Of a stretch of 59,359 nucleotides of DNA, positions 24,661-33,567 are shown in pieces. Under the pieces are notes generated by a model, which saw only the letters and a program-made list of their open reading frames with translations, made no database searches and was not told the DNA's origin. The stretch is from the NCBI GenBank assembly GCA_029553475.1, contig JAKPKV010000023.1, forward strand, positions 1 to 59,359, read 5' to 3'. This stretch comes from Armatimonadota bacterium (GTDB taxonomy: Bacteria; Armatimonadota; Hebobacteria; CAIYQO01). A program made the translations under genes and the position numbers. Each line of letters opens with the position of its first letter. Within the stretch, counting starts at the first letter, position 1.

Positions 24661-25872
24661 ATGCCGCGATACCTCGGAATCCTCCTGCTGCTCCTGCTGC
24701 TCATCGTGACCGCGCTCGCGCGCGCCGAGCCCAGGCCCCTCGACCCCAAAATCCCTGCGGTGGGCAGTTCCGCCGGGTGCGCCTGGCACGCCGCCGCCGA
24801 GGAGATCACTCTGGCCGGCAAGCCCTACCAGAGCTACGCCTACCTGAAGGACGGCAAGGATAATCACGCCCCTGGCTGGATCACCTTCGACGCCACCGGC
24901 TGGCACCGCTTCACCGCCGCCGTAGGCCGCTCCGACCGCTGGGCGCAGAACGACGGCCCGCTCACCATCGAAGTGGACGGCGAAAAGACGCACGCGATCA
25001 AAAAGCAGAGCGGCGAGACACCGCACGACGTGGACCTCTCGCTCGCCGGCGCCAAAACGCTCACCCGCCGCTTTGCGTCCTCCATCCTGCTGGCGGCGCC
25101 GACAGTGCTACGCGCAGAACAGGTCAACCCCAAAGACGGCGCCGCGCTGGTCTGGGTGCCGGCGGAGGAGTTTGTGATGGGGAGCAAAGACAACGAGGGC
25201 TCCAGCAATGAGCGTCCCCAGCGCAAGGTCTACCTCGACGGCTACTGGCTCTACAAATACGAGGTGACGGTGGCGCAATACCGCGCGTTCTGCGCGGCCA
25301 CGGGGCGGGCGCTGCCGCCCTTCCCGTCGGGCTATAGCTGGAAAGGCAAAAACGGCTGAACGGACCCGGCATTACAACAGCACCCGATCGTCAACGTGAC
25401 CTGGCACGCCGCGACGGCGTATGCCGCCTGGGCGGGAGCGCGCCTCCCCACCGAGGCACAGTGGGAGAAAGCGGCGCGGGGGACGGACGGGCGCGTCTCC
25501 CCGTGGGGCAACGCCTGGGACGCGGCGCAGTGCGCGAACGCCGCCAACTCACTCCAGCAAGAGAAAAGCACCTGGCCGGTCGGCAGTTTTCCGGCGGGGG
25601 CGAGCTGGTGTGGGGCGCACGACCTGGCCGGCAACGTGTACGAGTGGTGCGCGGACTGGTCCTAGTCGGCGTACTACAAAACCGCGCCGGCGCGCAACCC
25701 CACCGGCCCGGCCACGGGCACCCGCCGCGTGCGGCGGGGTAGTCCCTGGGACTTCCACGACTTCGTCGTCTACTACGCCCGCGGCGCGTACCGCGACCTC
25801 AACTACCCGGGCAGCAACTGGTACAACAACTACGTCGGGTTCCGGTGCGGCTCTGTCTCGCCAGGACCGTAA
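24661..25872 (+). pseudogene. Formylglycine-generating-enzyme-like (SUMF1) secreted protein, two in-frame stops
   Basis: One continuous reading frame of 403 positions interrupted only by TGA at 25357-25359 (position 233) and TAG at 25663-25665 (position 335). It has an N-terminal signal peptide (MPRYLGILLLLLLLIVTALA), an unassigned domain to about residue 150, then a complete FGE-sulfatase-type domain: 'LVWVPAEEFVMGS', 'YEVTVAQYRAFC', then after the TGA 'HPIVNVTWHAATAYAAW', 'RLPTEAQWEKAARG', 'DLAGNVYEWCADW', and after the TAG the typical ending with VGFRC. The TGA falls where the family usually has Trp (one-base change from TGG). No frameshift. Either a recent pseudogene or, less likely, read-through. 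Confidence 0.8.
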
Positions 25873-25916
25873 ATTTTCACCCTGCGCCATCACCCCCTTT
25901 CCCCTTAAGCGGCGCC

Positions 25917-26444
25917 ATGGATGACACCCCGCACCCATCCCCCATTCCCCCGACTCCCATCCCGCCGGCAACCTCGCCCGACGTCCAGCCGCTGCCGCCC
26001 CGCCGCTCCCGCGGCGCCATCGCCGCGGGAGCGGCGCTGCTGCTGGCAGCGCTGGGCGGGCTGGGCGTGGAGATGCGCAACCAGTCCATCCTCTGCGGCT
26101 GCGAGAAAGGCGGAGAATTCATCGTGGCGGGCTACGTGCTCGGCTTCGGGCTGGCGCTGCCGGCGGCATGGGGGCTGCTGCGCGGGCGCCGGTGGGGCTG
26201 GACCCTCGCGCTGCTGGTCTCCGGCGCCGGCGCGGCGTTGGGCATCGTGGGGTACGGGGCTCTGCGGCATGCCTACGCCAGGATGATGGCGAGCGGCGGT
26301 TGGGGGAACTCCGATCAATTGCACCTGTATGAAAACTTTCCCAACCTGACCATCACGATGAACCTGCAAAACGGCCTCTGGCTTGCCGCCCTCGTCGGCG
26401 CGTGGTGGACGTATCTTGCGGCGCGGCGATGGGAGAAGCGCTGA
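25917..26444 (+). CDS. Small membrane protein, unrecognised
   Basis: A 175-residue protein with a Pro-rich cytosolic head ('HPSPIPPTPIPPATSPDVQP') and four predicted hydrophobic helices (about residues 34-50, 68-88, 94-115 and 150-168), ending in a basic 'RRWEKR'. No family recognised. The start at 25917 is tentative: the upstream ribosome site is weak. It lies 44 bases after the broken FGE-like gene and convergent with groEL. Confidence 0.55.
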   Translation: MDDTPHPSPIPPTPIPPATSPDVQPLPPRRSRGAIAAGAALLLAALGGLGVEMRNQSILCGCEKGGEFIVAGYVLGFGLALPAAWGLLRGRRWGWTLALLVSGAGAALGIVGYGALRHAYARMMASGGWGNSDQLHLYENFPNLTITMNLQNGLWLAALVGAWWTYLAARRWEKR

Positions 26445-26511
26445 TGGGTGATGGGACCTGATGCGGCGCACGCATTGCGCGCCGCATACCCCCGCCCCCG
26501 ACCAAACACAA

Positions 26512-26539
26512 AACGGCCCCGGCGCGCGCCGGGGCCGTT
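26512..26539 (-). terminator. Terminator of groESL
   Basis: A perfect palindrome with 14-base arms rich in GC; read on the minus strand it is followed by TTGTGTTTGG. It lies 22 bases after the groEL stop. A weaker hairpin (TGCGGCGC/GCGCGCCGCA) lies further on at about 26462-26487. Confidence 0.8.
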
Positions 26540-26561
26540 CGCGGGTCTCTGCGACGCGGAC

Positions 26562-28232
26562 TTACATGCCGTAGTCCATGCCGCCCATGCCGCCGCCGGG
26601 CATGCCGCCGCCGCCCGGGGCCGCCGGCTTCTCTTCCGGCTTGTCGGCGATCAGCGCCTCGGTGGTGAGCACCATGGAGGCGATGGAGGCCGCGTTCTGG
26701 AGGGCGGAGCGCTCCACCTTGGCCGGGTTCACGATGTGCATCGCCACCATGTCGCCGTACTCCTCGGTGAGGGCGTTGAAGCCGTAGCCCGGCGTGTCCG
26801 TCTGCTTGATGCGCTCGACGACGACGCTGCCTTCGATGCCGGCGTTCTCGGCGATCTGGCGCAGCGGCTCTTCGAGGGCGCGGCGCACGATCAGCACGCC
26901 GGTGCGCTCATCGCTGGCGATCTCCGCCGGCAGCGTCTCGATCTCCGTCAGCACGGCATCCAGCGCGGCGATGGCGTTCACTAGCGTGACGCCGCCGCCC
27001 GGCACGATGCCCTCTTCCACCGCGGCGCGGGTCGCGCTCAGCGCGTCCTCGAAGCGGTGCTTCTTCTCTTTCAGCTCGGTCTCCGTCGCGGCGCCCACCT
27101 TGATCTCCGCCACGCCGCCGGACAGTTTTGCCAGGCGCTCCTGGAGCTTCTCGCGGTCGTAGGAGGATTCGGTGGTCTCGATGGCGCGGCGGATTTGCTC
27201 GATGCGGCCGCGCACGCGGGCGCTGTCGCCGGCGCCTTCCACGATGGTGGTGTTATCCTTGGTGATGGTCACTTTGCGGGCGCGCCCCAGCATCTCCAGG
27301 GTCACGCTCTCCAGCTTCATGCCCAGGTCCTCGGTGATGAAGGTGCCGCCGGTGAGGATCGCGATGTCCTCCAGCATGGCCTTGCGGCGATCGCCGAAGC
27401 CCGGCGCCTTCACCGCGACCACCTGCAGCACGCCGCGCAGCTTGTTCAGCACCAGCGTGGCCAGCGCCTCGCCTTCCACGTCTTCGGCGATGATCACCAG
27501 CGGCGCGCGGCTGCCCGCCACCTTCTCCAGCAGCGGCAGCATGTCCGCCACGTTGGAGATCTTCTTCTCGAAGATGAGGATGACCGGGCTCTCCAGCACG
27601 GCTTCCATCCGCTCGGGATCGGTCACGAAGTACGGGCTGATGTAGCCCTTGTCGAACTGCATGCCTTCCACCACGGTGACGGTGGTGTCGGTGCCCTTCG
27701 ACTCCTCGATGGTGATGACGCCGTCTTTGCCCACCTTGTCCATCGCCTCGGCGACGTAGGTGCCGATCTCCGGGTCGTTGCCGGAAATGGCGGCGACGTT
27801 CTGCACGTCCTCTTTGCCCTGCACCGGCTGCGCCAGCTCGGCGATGCGCGCGACCACCGCGGCCACCGCCTTGTCAATGCCGCGCTTCACCAGCAGCGGG
27901 TTGGCGCCGGCGGCGATGGCTTTCAGGCCTTCCTTCAGGATCGCCTGGGCCAGCACCGTCGCGGTCGTGGTGCCGTCGCCGGCCACGTCGTTGGTCTTGC
28001 TCGCCACTTCCTTCACGAGCTGCGCGCCCATGTTCTCATACGGGTCTTCCAGCTCGATCTCTTTGGCCACCGTCACGCCGTCTTTGGTGATGGTGGGGCT
28101 GCCCCACTTCTTCGCGAGCAGCACGTTGCGGCCGCGGGGACCCAGCGTCGTCTTCACCGCGCGCGCCACGATATTCACGCCGCGCTCCAGTGCGCGACGC
28201 GCCTCTTCATCAAATGCAAGCATTTTCGCCAT
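26562..28232 (-). CDS. groEL: Chaperonin GroEL
   Basis: A 556-residue Hsp60 subunit, which forms the double-ring folding chamber with GroES and ATP. Signature regions are present: '[35 protein letters not shown]', '[24 protein letters not shown]', '[11 protein letters not shown]'-type apical segment (written [19 protein letters not shown]) and the C-terminal Gly-Met tail ([12 protein letters not shown]). It starts at the ATG at 28232 with AAGGAG upstream, 49 bases after groES, in one operon under the CIRCE-controlled promoter. Slightly longer than the usual 540-548 residues. Confidence 0.97.
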   Translation of the reverse strand: MAKMLAFDEEARRALERGVNIVARAVKTTLGPRGRNVLLAKKWGSPTITKDGVTVAKEIELEDPYENMGAQLVKEVASKTNDVAGDGTTTATVLAQAILKEGLKAIAAGANPLLVKRGIDKAVAAVVARIAELAQPVQGKEDVQNVAAISGNDPEIGTYVAEAMDKVGKDGVITIEESKGTDTTVTVVEGMQFDKGYISPYFVTDPERMEAVLESPVILIFEKKISNVADMLPLLEKVAGSRAPLVIIAEDVEGEALATLVLNKLRGVLQVVAVKAPGFGDRRKAMLEDIAILTGGTFITEDLGMKLESVTLEMLGRARKVTITKDNTTIVEGAGDSARVRGRIEQIRRAIETTESSYDREKLQERLAKLSGGVAEIKVGAATETELKEKKHRFEDALSATRAAVEEGIVPGGGVTLVNAIAALDAVLTEIETLPAEIASDERTGVLIVRRALEEPLRQIAENAGIEGSVVVERIKQTDTPGYGFNALTEEYGDMVAMHIVNPAKVERSALQNAASIASMVLTTEALIADKPEEKPAAPGGGGMPGGGMGGMDYGM

Positions 28233-28281
28233 GATGTGTCTCCTTTGTCAGGGTACTGCCGGATGGCCCGGCATCAAATCC

Positions 28282-28563
28282 TTACTGCTTGATGGCGAGG
28301 ATGCTGTCCTCGTCCAGAATCACGTAGTCCACGTCGCTGATCGTCACCTCGGTGCCGCCGTACTTGCTGTAGACGACGACGTCGCCGACCTGCACTTCCG
28401 GCTCGACGAGCTTGCCGTCCACGTGCTTGCCGCGGCCGACCGCCACCACTTCGCCTTCGGTGGACTTCTTCTTCGCCGTGTCGGGGACATAGATGCCGCC
28501 GGCGGTCTTTTCTTCCGCCTCTTTCGGCTTCACGATGATCTTGTCGCCCAGTGGTTTCAGCAT
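28282..28563 (-). CDS. groES: Co-chaperonin GroES
   Basis: A 93-residue Hsp10. '[20 protein letters not shown]' opens it, the mobile loop '[20 protein letters not shown]' follows, and the end is '[15 protein letters not shown]'. The start at 28563 is fixed by GGAGGAGG seven bases upstream; the frame is open further to 28632 without a ribosome site. First gene of the groESL operon. Confidence 0.97.
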   Translation of the reverse strand: MLKPLGDKIIVKPKEAEEKTAGGIYVPDTAKKKSTEGEVVAVGRGKHVDGKLVEPEVQVGDVVVYSKYGGTEVTISDVDYVILDEDSILAIKQ

Positions 28564-28638
28564 GGTGCAACCTCCTCCTGCAGAGTAATGTGGATTGTTC
28601 GCTGGCCAACGGGTACCGGGCGCCCGGCCCACTGACCG

Positions 28639-28665
28639 TTAGCACTCGATGGGTGTGAGTGCTAA
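28639..28665. promoter_or_regulatory. CIRCE operator (HrcA site), perfect
   Basis: TTAGCACTC, nine bases, GAGTGCTAA: the exact consensus inverted repeat bound by the heat-shock repressor HrcA, lying downstream of the -10 and before groES. Confidence 0.95.
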
Positions 28666-28673
28666 CCGGGGAG

Positions 28674-28701
28674 ATTATAGCACCATTTTTAGCAGTGTCA
28701 A
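28674..28701 (-). promoter_or_regulatory. groESL sigma-70 promoter
   Basis: On the minus strand TTGACA (28701-28696), a 16-base spacer and TATAAT (28679-28674), both full consensus. The -35 lies in the spacer of the second CIRCE, so HrcA binding would cover it. Confidence 0.9.
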
Positions 28702-28715
28702 GGGGTGAGTGCTAA
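28689..28715. promoter_or_regulatory. Second CIRCE operator, two mismatches
   Basis: TTAGCAGTG, nine bases, GAGTGCTAA. The left arm deviates from the consensus TTAGCACTC at two positions. It overlaps the -35 element. Confidence 0.85.
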
Positions 28716-28740
28716 AAAAGTCCAAAAAATTTTCAGGCCC

Positions 28741-28975
28741 CGCCCGACGCGTGCTCGTGCTCGTGCTCGATTCAGTCGCTTTCCCCGGCAGGCGCGTCAC
28801 GCGCAGATGCCGCTGTCGTCCTTTCAGGACTTGATGGATGATTGCGGCGCCTGTCCCACGGGTTCCGCTGTCGCTTCACCCGTGGCTAGCATCTGCCGGC
28901 CTTTCAGGCCTTTGTCACCCCATCCCCTCTTCACCTCTTCACCCCATCCCCCCGTCACCCCGTCACGCGCCCCGC
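28741..28975. repeat. Mosaic of dispersed repeat modules
   Basis: Between the groESL promoter and the next gene lie, in order: CGTGCTCGTGCTCGTGCTCG (hexamer family, about 28749-28768); CCACGGG...CCCGTGG hairpin at 28856-28886, matched with two differences by 59196-59226 on the other strand; CCTTTCAGGCC; and a stretch (28916-28968) that is the complement of the GGTGAAGAG repeat at 20003-20082. No gene is visible. Confidence 0.65.
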
Positions 28976-28996
28976 GAAATCTGGTATCATACCCGC

Positions 28997-31627
28997 GTGG
29001 ACCTGATCGTCTCCCACACCAATGCCGACTTCGACGCGCTGGCCAGCATGGTGGCGGCGTCGCTGCTCTACCCCGGCGCGCTGATGAGCCTGCCGGCGGG
29101 CGCGGACCGCAACGTGCGCGAGTTCCTCGCGCTGCACGGCGATCTCATCACCCTCGTGCCGCCGCAGGACGTGCCCCTCGACCGCGTCGCCCGCCTCATC
29201 GTGGTGGAGACCCAGCACGCCACGCGGCTGGGGCGCTTCGCCGCGCTCATCGGCACGCCGGGGGTGACGGTGCGGCTCTACGACCATCACCCCCCCTTCC
29301 AGCCCACCATTCCGGCGGAGGCGCGCATCGAACCCTATGGCGCCAACACCACGCTGATGGTGCGCCTGCTGCGCGAGGCGGGCATCCCGGTGGACCCGCT
29401 GCACGCCACCCTCTTCGCGCTGGGCATCTACGAGGACACCGGCTGCCTGACCTTCAGCACCACCACCCCGGACGACGCGGAGACGGTGGCCTGGCTGTTG
29501 CGCCAGGGGGCGAATCTCGACGTCGTCGCCGCCTTCATCACTCGCGCGCTCTCCGAGGCGCAGCGCGCGGTGCTGCACCAACTGCTCGCCACCGCGGAGA
29601 CCCACCGCGTGCACGGCATCCAGGTGCTCATCGCCACCGCCGACGCCCGCGACAACGTGGACGAGCTGGCGTTGCTGGCGCATAAGCTGCGCGAGCTGGA
29701 GAGCAGCGACGCGGTGATGGCCCTCATGCGGCTGGACGACGTGGTGCTGCTGGTCGCCCGCAGCAGCGTGGACGCGGTGAACGCCGCCGCCGTCGCCCGC
29801 CACTTCGGCGGCGGCGGGCACGACCGCGCCGCCAGCGCCACCATCCACGACCGCACGGTGGCCGCCGTGCGCGAGGAGCTCGTCGCCGTGCTGGAGCGCG
29901 AGGTGCGGCCGCGGGTGACCGCCGCCACGCTGATGAGCTATCCGGTGCGCACCATTCCCCCCGATACCCCCATGGCGGAAGCGGCGCGGCTGATGCTGCG
30001 CTACGGCCACCGCGGGCTGACGGTGGTGGATGACGCCGGCCAGGTGGTGGGGATAATCGCCCGCCGCGACGTGGACCGCGCCCGCCATCACGGCCTGGGC
30101 CACGCCCCGGTGCGCGGCTTCATGGGCCGCAAGGTGGTCACCATCGCCCCGGAGACGCCGCTGCCGGAGATCGAACGGCTGATGATCGAGGGCGACGCCG
30201 GGCGCCTGCCGGTGATGCGCGACGGCAAACTCGTGGGCATCGTCACCCGCGGCGACGTCATCCGCGCCATCCACGGCGAGCGCTACGCGACCCATCATAC
30301 CCTCTACCGCGGCGCGGGGCCGGCGCGCAATATCTGGGCGCTCTTCGCGGCGCGCGCCCCGGAGCCGTCCCGCGCGCTGCTGCTGCGCATCGCCGAGATT
30401 GCTACCGGCATGGGGCGCACGATCTTCCTCGTCGGCGGCGCGGTGCGCGATCTGCTGGTGGGCAACGAGACCATTGATCTTGACCTGCTGGTGGAAGGGG
30501 AAGGCATCCCGCTGGCGGAAGCGGTGGGGCGCGAGCTGGGCGGGCGCGTGGTGACCCACCCAAAATTCCACACCGGCACGGTGGAGCTGCCCGACGGGCG
30601 CACGGTAGACCTCGCCACCGCGCGCACCGAGTTCTACCAGTATCCCGCCGCGCTGCCCACCGCCGAGCACAGCTCGGTGCGCGAGGACCTGTACCGCCGC
30701 GATTTCACCATCAATGCCATGGCGATGCAGCTCAACGGCGACGAGCCGGGCCGCCTGCTCGATCCCTTCGGCGGTAGCCGCGACCTCGCCGAGGGCATCA
30801 TCCGCGTGCTGCACACCCTCAGTTTCGTGGAAGACCCCACCCGCATCCTGCGTGCGGCGCGCTTCGCGGCGCGTTTCGGCTTCCGCATGGATGAGCGCAC
30901 CGAGGAGCTGGCCCGCCACGCCATCGCGATGGAGCTGCTCGACCGCGTCTCCGGCCAGCGGATACGCGAGGAGCTGCGCGCCATCCTAGGAAAACCCTTC
31001 CCGGACGTGGCGCTGCGCCGGCTGGATGACCTCGGCCTGCTCGCCGCGCTGGAGCCGGAGTGGCGTCTTGGCGGCCCCGCGCCGGAATACGGTCGGCTGG
31101 AGGACACGCTGGCCTGGGCGCGCGCCCAGCCCGACGTCGCCGCGCACATGATCGAGCCGGCGGCCCAGCGCCTGCTGCTCGTCTTCTGCCGCCTCACCGC
31201 GGCGGGGGCGGCGCGCCTCGTCGAGCGCCTGCGCCTGCCCGTGCGCGAAAAACGGCTGGCGCGCCTCGCCCCCATGCTGCCCGCCCTCGTCCCCGCGCTG
31301 GCCGCCGCGTCGCTGAAGCCCAGCGAGCTGGACGCCCTGCTGCGCCCGCTCAACGTGCCGCTCTGCCTCGCCCTGCTCGCGCTGGCCGAATCGCCCGTCG
31401 TCTGGGCGCGCGTGCAGCAGTACCTCACCGACCTCGTCCACGTGCCCGTCCCCCTCACCGGCGACGAGCTCAAAGCCCTCGGCGTCCCCCGCGGCCCGGC
31501 CTTCGCGCGCATCGTCGCCCGTCTCCGCGCCCTCCGCCTCGACGGCGACATCCGCACCCGCGACGACGCGGTGGACGCCGCGAAACGCCTGCTGGCAGGA
31601 GAAGACGGCGAAACGGCGAACGAGTAG
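28997..31627 (+). CDS. DHH-CBS-poly(A) polymerase/tRNA nucleotidyltransferase fusion
   Basis: An 876-residue multidomain protein. A DHH phosphoesterase (residues 1-150; 'SHTNADFDALAS', DHH at 96-98) and DHHA1 ('HFGGGGHDRAASATI', about 270) are followed by two CBS domains (about 312-430), and a class II nucleotidyltransferase head begins near 478 ('FLVGGAVRDLLVGNETIDLDLLVEG'). The catalytic acidic residues of the latter (DLDLL) are intact, and an RNA-binding helical tail follows. In bacteria with this architecture the enzyme adds A (or CCA) to tRNA 3' ends and may degrade nanoRNA; the CBS pair could sense adenylates. The GTG at 28997 fits the N-terminus of the DHH fold, though no strong ribosome site is seen. 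Confidence 0.87.
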   Translation: MDLIVSHTNADFDALASMVAASLLYPGALMSLPAGADRNVREFLALHGDLITLVPPQDVPLDRVARLIVVETQHATRLGRFAALIGTPGVTVRLYDHHPPFQPTIPAEARIEPYGANTTLMVRLLREAGIPVDPLHATLFALGIYEDTGCLTFSTTTPDDAETVAWLLRQGANLDVVAAFITRALSEAQRAVLHQLLATAETHRVHGIQVLIATADARDNVDELALLAHKLRELESSDAVMALMRLDDVVLLVARSSVDAVNAAAVARHFGGGGHDRAASATIHDRTVAAVREELVAVLEREVRPRVTAATLMSYPVRTIPPDTPMAEAARLMLRYGHRGLTVVDDAGQVVGIIARRDVDRARHHGLGHAPVRGFMGRKVVTIAPETPLPEIERLMIEGDAGRLPVMRDGKLVGIVTRGDVIRAIHGERYATHHTLYRGAGPARNIWALFAARAPEPSRALLLRIAEIATGMGRTIFLVGGAVRDLLVGNETIDLDLLVEGEGIPLAEAVGRELGGRVVTHPKFHTGTVELPDGRTVDLATARTEFYQYPAALPTAEHSSVREDLYRRDFTINAMAMQLNGDEPGRLLDPFGGSRDLAEGIIRVLHTLSFVEDPTRILRAARFAARFGFRMDERTEELARHAIAMELLDRVSGQRIREELRAILGKPFPDVALRRLDDLGLLAALEPEWRLGGPAPEYGRLEDTLAWARAQPDVAAHMIEPAAQRLLLVFCRLTAAGAARLVERLRLPVREKRLARLAPMLPALVPALAAASLKPSELDALLRPLNVPLCLALLALAESPVVWARVQQYLTDLVHVPVPLTGDELKALGVPRGPAFARIVARLRALRLDGDIRTRDDAVDAAKRLLAGEDGETANE

Positions 31628-31843
31628 GTATCACGTCAAGGATGGTACACGCATGGAAGGAGATACGCGGCATCGTAAACGCACCCGCTCGTTGGTAGTG
31701 CGCCACGTAGCACAGCGGAGTGGCGCCGCCTCGGCTGTAATCATCGCACGGTTTGGAAGCCGGCCACCGTCGCGCCCCGGCCTGCCGTCCATCCCCGGTC
31801 ACGCCAGACCGTTCATTGTTGCCTCGTGCGGGGAGGTGATGGC

Positions 31844-32383
31844 ATGACTGACCACCACCCCACCCTCACTTCCCTGTCCCCCTCCGCCGGTGACGAGCGC
31901 CCCTCGCCCTTCGTGGACGTGCCCTACGCCATGCCGGGCGCGGGGCGGCCGGCGGTGGTGTCGCTGGCGGGCACGCTGCTCATCGTCTACGCGCTGGTCG
32001 AGGTGGGCGTCTTCGCGCGGCTAGATAGCCGTCAGCACTGGCTCACCTGGCTCTCCGCGGGCGTCAGCGCCCTCGCCATCCTCGCCTACCTGGTCTTCGC
32101 CGTCGGCATCTTCGCGCTGGCGCCGTGGGCGCGCAGGGGCGCCCTCATCATGCTCGGCATTCGCGTGGCGGTCGCCTACGCGCTCACCCTCGTCACCTAT
32201 CTGGCCTACGCCGGCATGCTCCTCACCCTCGCCGAGCGCCAGGAGTTCTGGCAGGTCTCCGGCCTCCGCCTGGCGCGCTCGTTCGCCATCACCCTCGCCA
32301 CCCTGCTGCCCATCGTCATCATCCTCACCCGCCGCGGGGTGATCGCGGCCTTCGAGAAGAAACGAAAGGATGCGCACCGATGA
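31844..32383 (+). CDS. PWAR-motif membrane protein 1
   Basis: A 179-residue membrane protein, first of three tandem paralogs. A Pro-rich N-terminal tail of about 40 residues precedes four hydrophobic helices. Between helices two and three is 'ALAPWARRGALIMLGIRV', the motif shared by all three proteins. The basic C-terminus is EKKRKDAHR. The ATG at 31844 has GGGGAGGTGA upstream. Its stop overlaps the start of the next gene (ATGA at 32380). Function unknown. Confidence 0.7.
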   Translation: MTDHHPTLTSLSPSAGDERPSPFVDVPYAMPGAGRPAVVSLAGTLLIVYALVEVGVFARLDSRQHWLTWLSAGVSALAILAYLVFAVGIFALAPWARRGALIMLGIRVAVAYALTLVTYLAYAGMLLTLAERQEFWQVSGLRLARSFAITLATLLPIVIILTRRGVIAAFEKKRKDAHR

Positions 32384-32880
32384 CCGACAACCTGCCCCCG
32401 ATTGTCCCGCCCATCGTCCCGCCCCCGCCGCCGACCATGACGCCGATACCCGGCGGGCGTCCCGCTTCAGTGACGGTGACCGCCGTCCTGCTCCTCGTCA
32501 TCGCCGGCTTTGATGTGCTGGCCTGCCTTCCCTCGCGTGATATCCTCACGCCGACGGCCGTCCTCGTCGGCCGCCTGGACAGCTTGCTTGCCATCATCGG
32601 CTTCGTCTTCATCGGCGTCACGCTGCTGCGGATGCGCCCCTGGGCGCGCGGCTGGGCCATCCGCCTGCTCATCGCGCGCTTTGTGATCCTCATCGGCGCA
32701 ATCACCTACCAATTCGTGGAGACCGCGCATCAGGGGAGTCATCTGCTGCAGCTCCTCATGATCAACGCCGTCTTCGCGGTCGTCTTCTCGATTATCATGA
32801 ATACCGTCTTCATCAGCCTGCTCTGCACCCAAACCGTGCGCGCCGCCTTCGCCGCCCGCGCGGAAGACACCGCGAGGTAA
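32380..32880 (+). CDS. PWAR-motif membrane protein 2
   Basis: A 166-residue paralog with the same plan: a Pro-rich head (MTDNLPPIVPPIVPPPPP), four hydrophobic helices and 'LRMRPWARGWAIRLLIARF' between the second and third. Translational coupling to the preceding gene is shown by the 4-base overlap. The three proteins could form one hetero-oligomeric membrane complex. No known domain recognised. Confidence 0.7.
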   Translation: MTDNLPPIVPPIVPPPPPTMTPIPGGRPASVTVTAVLLLVIAGFDVLACLPSRDILTPTAVLVGRLDSLLAIIGFVFIGVTLLRMRPWARGWAIRLLIARFVILIGAITYQFVETAHQGSHLLQLLMINAVFAVVFSIIMNTVFISLLCTQTVRAAFAARAEDTAR

Positions 32881-32900
32881 TCACATACGGAGGTATCACT

Positions 32901-33458
32901 ATGACTGACAACGAGCAACCCAACCTGCCGCCGGAAGAGCGGCCCGCGCTGCCCCCCACGCCGCCGCCGCAGGTCGCGCCGGGGTTTGCGCCATCGGCGC
33001 CCGGCCGCCCGGTCGCGGCCACCGTCATCGCCATCGTGCTGCTGGTCTTCGCCGTCCTCGGCCTCACGGCGTTCATCCCGCAGCCCATCCAGGTGCTGCC
33101 CAGTGTGGTGCGCGCCGTGTCGCTGGTCATCAGCGCCATCTCCATCGCCCTCTACATCACCATGGGCGTCGGCCTGCTGCGCATGGAACCCTGGGCGCGC
33201 AAAGGCACCATCTACACGCTCATCGGCCTCTTCATCGTCGGCATGGCGACGAGCGCCCTCACCTACACCTACACCGCGGCCTACATGCAGCAGCAGATCG
33301 CGGCGACGCCCTCCCCCGAAGCCGCCATCGGCGCGCGCGTCGGCATGATGATCGGCCTGGGGGTTGGCCTCTGCTTCAGCGTCGCGATCTACGGCGTCAT
33401 GATCTACGTCCTCACCCGCCCCAACATGGTGGAAGCCTACGACAGGCGGACGACGTAA
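32901..33458 (+). CDS. PWAR-motif membrane protein 3
   Basis: A 185-residue paralog: a Pro-rich head ('PEERPALPPTPPPQVAPGF'), four helices and 'LRMEPWARKGTIYTLIGLF'. It follows the second gene by 20 bases with CGGAGG before the ATG at 32901, so all three are one operon. Between the first and second helices it has an extra polar segment relative to paralog 1. Function unknown. Confidence 0.7.
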   Translation: MTDNEQPNLPPEERPALPPTPPPQVAPGFAPSAPGRPVAATVIAIVLLVFAVLGLTAFIPQPIQVLPSVVRAVSLVISAISIALYITMGVGLLRMEPWARKGTIYTLIGLFIVGMATSALTYTYTAAYMQQQIAATPSPEAAIGARVGMMIGLGVGLCFSVAIYGVMIYVLTRPNMVEAYDRRTT

Positions 33459-33567
33459 CGCGGCGCAAGGCGCCGGGCCAAACGCCGGCGCGTTGAAAGG
33501 GAACGTGCCCGAAAACGCGAACTAGAAATGGCAATCGCATCGGTGACAACGCCAGGGGGAGGACAGC

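Noticed and set aside
31653-31847. Possible 64-residue protein in the 216-bp gap before the PWAR genes
   Set aside because: No ribosome site, unremarkable Arg-rich composition, and it overlaps the true start region of the next gene. The gap shows nothing else.
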